64,000 nucleotides of DNA from an uncultured Clostridia bacterium. Its GTDB lineage: Bacteria; Bacillota; Clostridia; Lachnospirales; Lachnospiraceae. Where the stretch lies: the NCBI GenBank assembly GCA_947385955.1, contig CANDNA010000003.1, positions 1 through 64,000 of the forward strand. Direction: 5' to 3'. Below the pieces are notes generated by a model, which made no database searches, was not told the DNA's origin, and was given only the letters and a program-made list of their open reading frames with translations. Positions 63,058 to 64,000 of this stretch are shown piece by piece. Position 1 is the first letter of the stretch. Each line of letters begins with the position of its first letter. The position numbers were made by a program, and so were the translations under genes.

Positions 63058-64000
63058 ATGATAAATACGCTGGAAGAAATGGGTAAAAAAGCAGTCATGG
63101 CCAAGTATAGATTGCAGGTATTGACAGCGGAGGAAAAAAATCAGGCCCTTTTGCAGGCAGCCAAAGGGCTGCAGGAGGATGAGACAGCCATACTGGCCGC
63201 CAACGAACAGGATATGCAGGCAGGCAGGGAGAATGGGATGCATGCAGGGCTGTTGGACCGGCTGAAGCTGGATAAGAGCCGGATAGAAGGGATGGCGGAA
63301 GGACTGCGGCAGGTGGCAGAGCTGCCGGACCCTACCGGGCGGGTGCTTGACAGCTGGGAAAGGCCCAATGGGCTGCGGCTGAAAAAAGTCAGTGTCCCAC
63401 TGGGGGTAATCGGTATTATTTATGAGTCCCGTCCCAATGTGACGGCGGATGCATTTGCACTTTGCTTCAAGGCAGGCAATGGGGTTATTTTAAAAGGGGG
63501 AAGTGATGCGATCCGTTCCAATATGGCGATTACTGCTTCGCTCCGCGGTTCCCTCCAAAAAGCGGGCGTACCGCAGGATGCCCTCCAGTTGATTGAAGCC
63601 ACAGACCGGGAAACCACAGGGGCCTTTATGAAATGTAAGGACTATATTGATGTGCTGATTCCTAGGGGCAGCGCCGGCCTGATCCGGGCGGCGGTGGAAA
63701 ACAGTACCATACCGATCATAGAAACAGGGACAGGCAATTGTCATATTTATATTGATGAATCTGCAGACATAGAGGAGGCTGTCCGCATTGTCATCAATGC
63801 CAAGACGCAGAGGATCGGTGTGTGCAATGCCTGTGAGTCTCTTGTGATTCATGAGAAGGCTGCAGGAGCATTTCTGCCTGCTTTGCAAAAAGCACTGGAA
63901 CAAGTACATGAGGTGGAAATACGAGGCGATGTACAAGTATGCCGGATTCTTCCGGATGCAGTGTCTGCCACAGAAGCGGATTATGGCAGAGAATATCTGG
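63058..64000 (+). CDS. proA: Glutamate-5-semialdehyde dehydrogenase (partial, runs off the window)
   Basis: Reduces glutamyl phosphate to the semialdehyde, second step of proline synthesis. The frame is open from the ATG at 63058 (ACAGGAGG upstream) to the end with no stop; 314 of roughly 415 residues are present. Family marks are VPLGVIGIIYESRPNVTADA, KGGSDAIRSN, TGTGNCHIYID and the catalytic cysteine segment RIGVCNACESLVIHE. It follows fthC by 44 bases. Confidence 0.96.
   Translation, partial: MINTLEEMGKKAVMAKYRLQVLTAEEKNQALLQAAKGLQEDETAILAANEQDMQAGRENGMHAGLLDRLKLDKSRIEGMAEGLRQVAELPDPTGRVLDSWERPNGLRLKKVSVPLGVIGIIYESRPNVTADAFALCFKAGNGVILKGGSDAIRSNMAITASLRGSLQKAGVPQDALQLIEATDRETTGAFMKCKDYIDVLIPRGSAGLIRAAVENSTIPIIETGTGNCHIYIDESADIEEAVRIVINAKTQRIGVCNACESLVIHEKAAGAFLPALQKALEQVHEVEIRGDVQVCRILPDAVSATEADYGREYL

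Overview
The window looks like chromosome of a low-to-mid GC Clostridia, most likely Lachnospiraceae (Bacillota). The signs are strong AGGAGG-type ribosome binding sites, sigma-A style TTGACA-17-TATAAT promoters, YqfC/YqfD sporulation genes, an NfnAB-type ferredoxin/NADP transhydrogenase, Fhs/FolD one-carbon enzymes and many secreted orphan proteins with short signal or anchor segments. Almost everything lies on the + strand. No rRNA, CRISPR array or replication origin was seen. One tRNA (Thr, CGT) is present.

Layout. Positions 1-1800 are the edge of mobile or accessory DNA: a frameshifted HIRAN-domain gene and an IS30-family transposase. From 1864 housekeeping DNA starts: serC-serA (serine synthesis), a small minus-strand gene with a near-perfect promoter, a DUF1015 gene, glgB (glycogen branching) and a MscS channel. 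After the tRNA come a secreted CAP protein and a LytTR/GHKL two-component pair with 21-bp-spaced direct repeats that look like regulator binding sites. Next are two orphan proteins, a short MerR-like protein, ftsK/spoIIIE, fhs, folD, a zinc-ribbon/TPR membrane protein, nfnA-nfnB and a second zinc-ribbon membrane protein.

At 24662-28836 sits the most system-like locus: a 1251-residue CHAT protease / STAND ATPase / TPR protein whose stop overlaps the start of a 140-residue partner. After rlmH, 29343-37308 is accessory in character: a chemoreceptor with a possible operator-controlled promoter, an ECF-like sigma factor, a DUF2461 gene, secreted orphans and a broken rtcB. A TPP riboswitch then leads tenA-thiD-thiE (thiamine salvage), followed by a WG-repeat protein and tatD. 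At 42929-47017 an HSP90-like ATPase overlaps the first of two tandemly duplicated cysteine-containing helical proteins, a second candidate for an undescribed system.

The right third is largely conserved: an iron-type alcohol dehydrogenase, two orphans, a VanW-domain protein, then yqfC-yqfD-phoH followed by a gene in which YbeY is fused in frame behind a multi-spanning membrane domain in the place normally held by the 7TM-HD gene yqfF. A MurJ/SpoVB-like flippase, an orphan anchored protein, two flavoproteins and proB-fthC-proA (proline synthesis with a folate-repair gene inserted; proA runs off the window) complete it.
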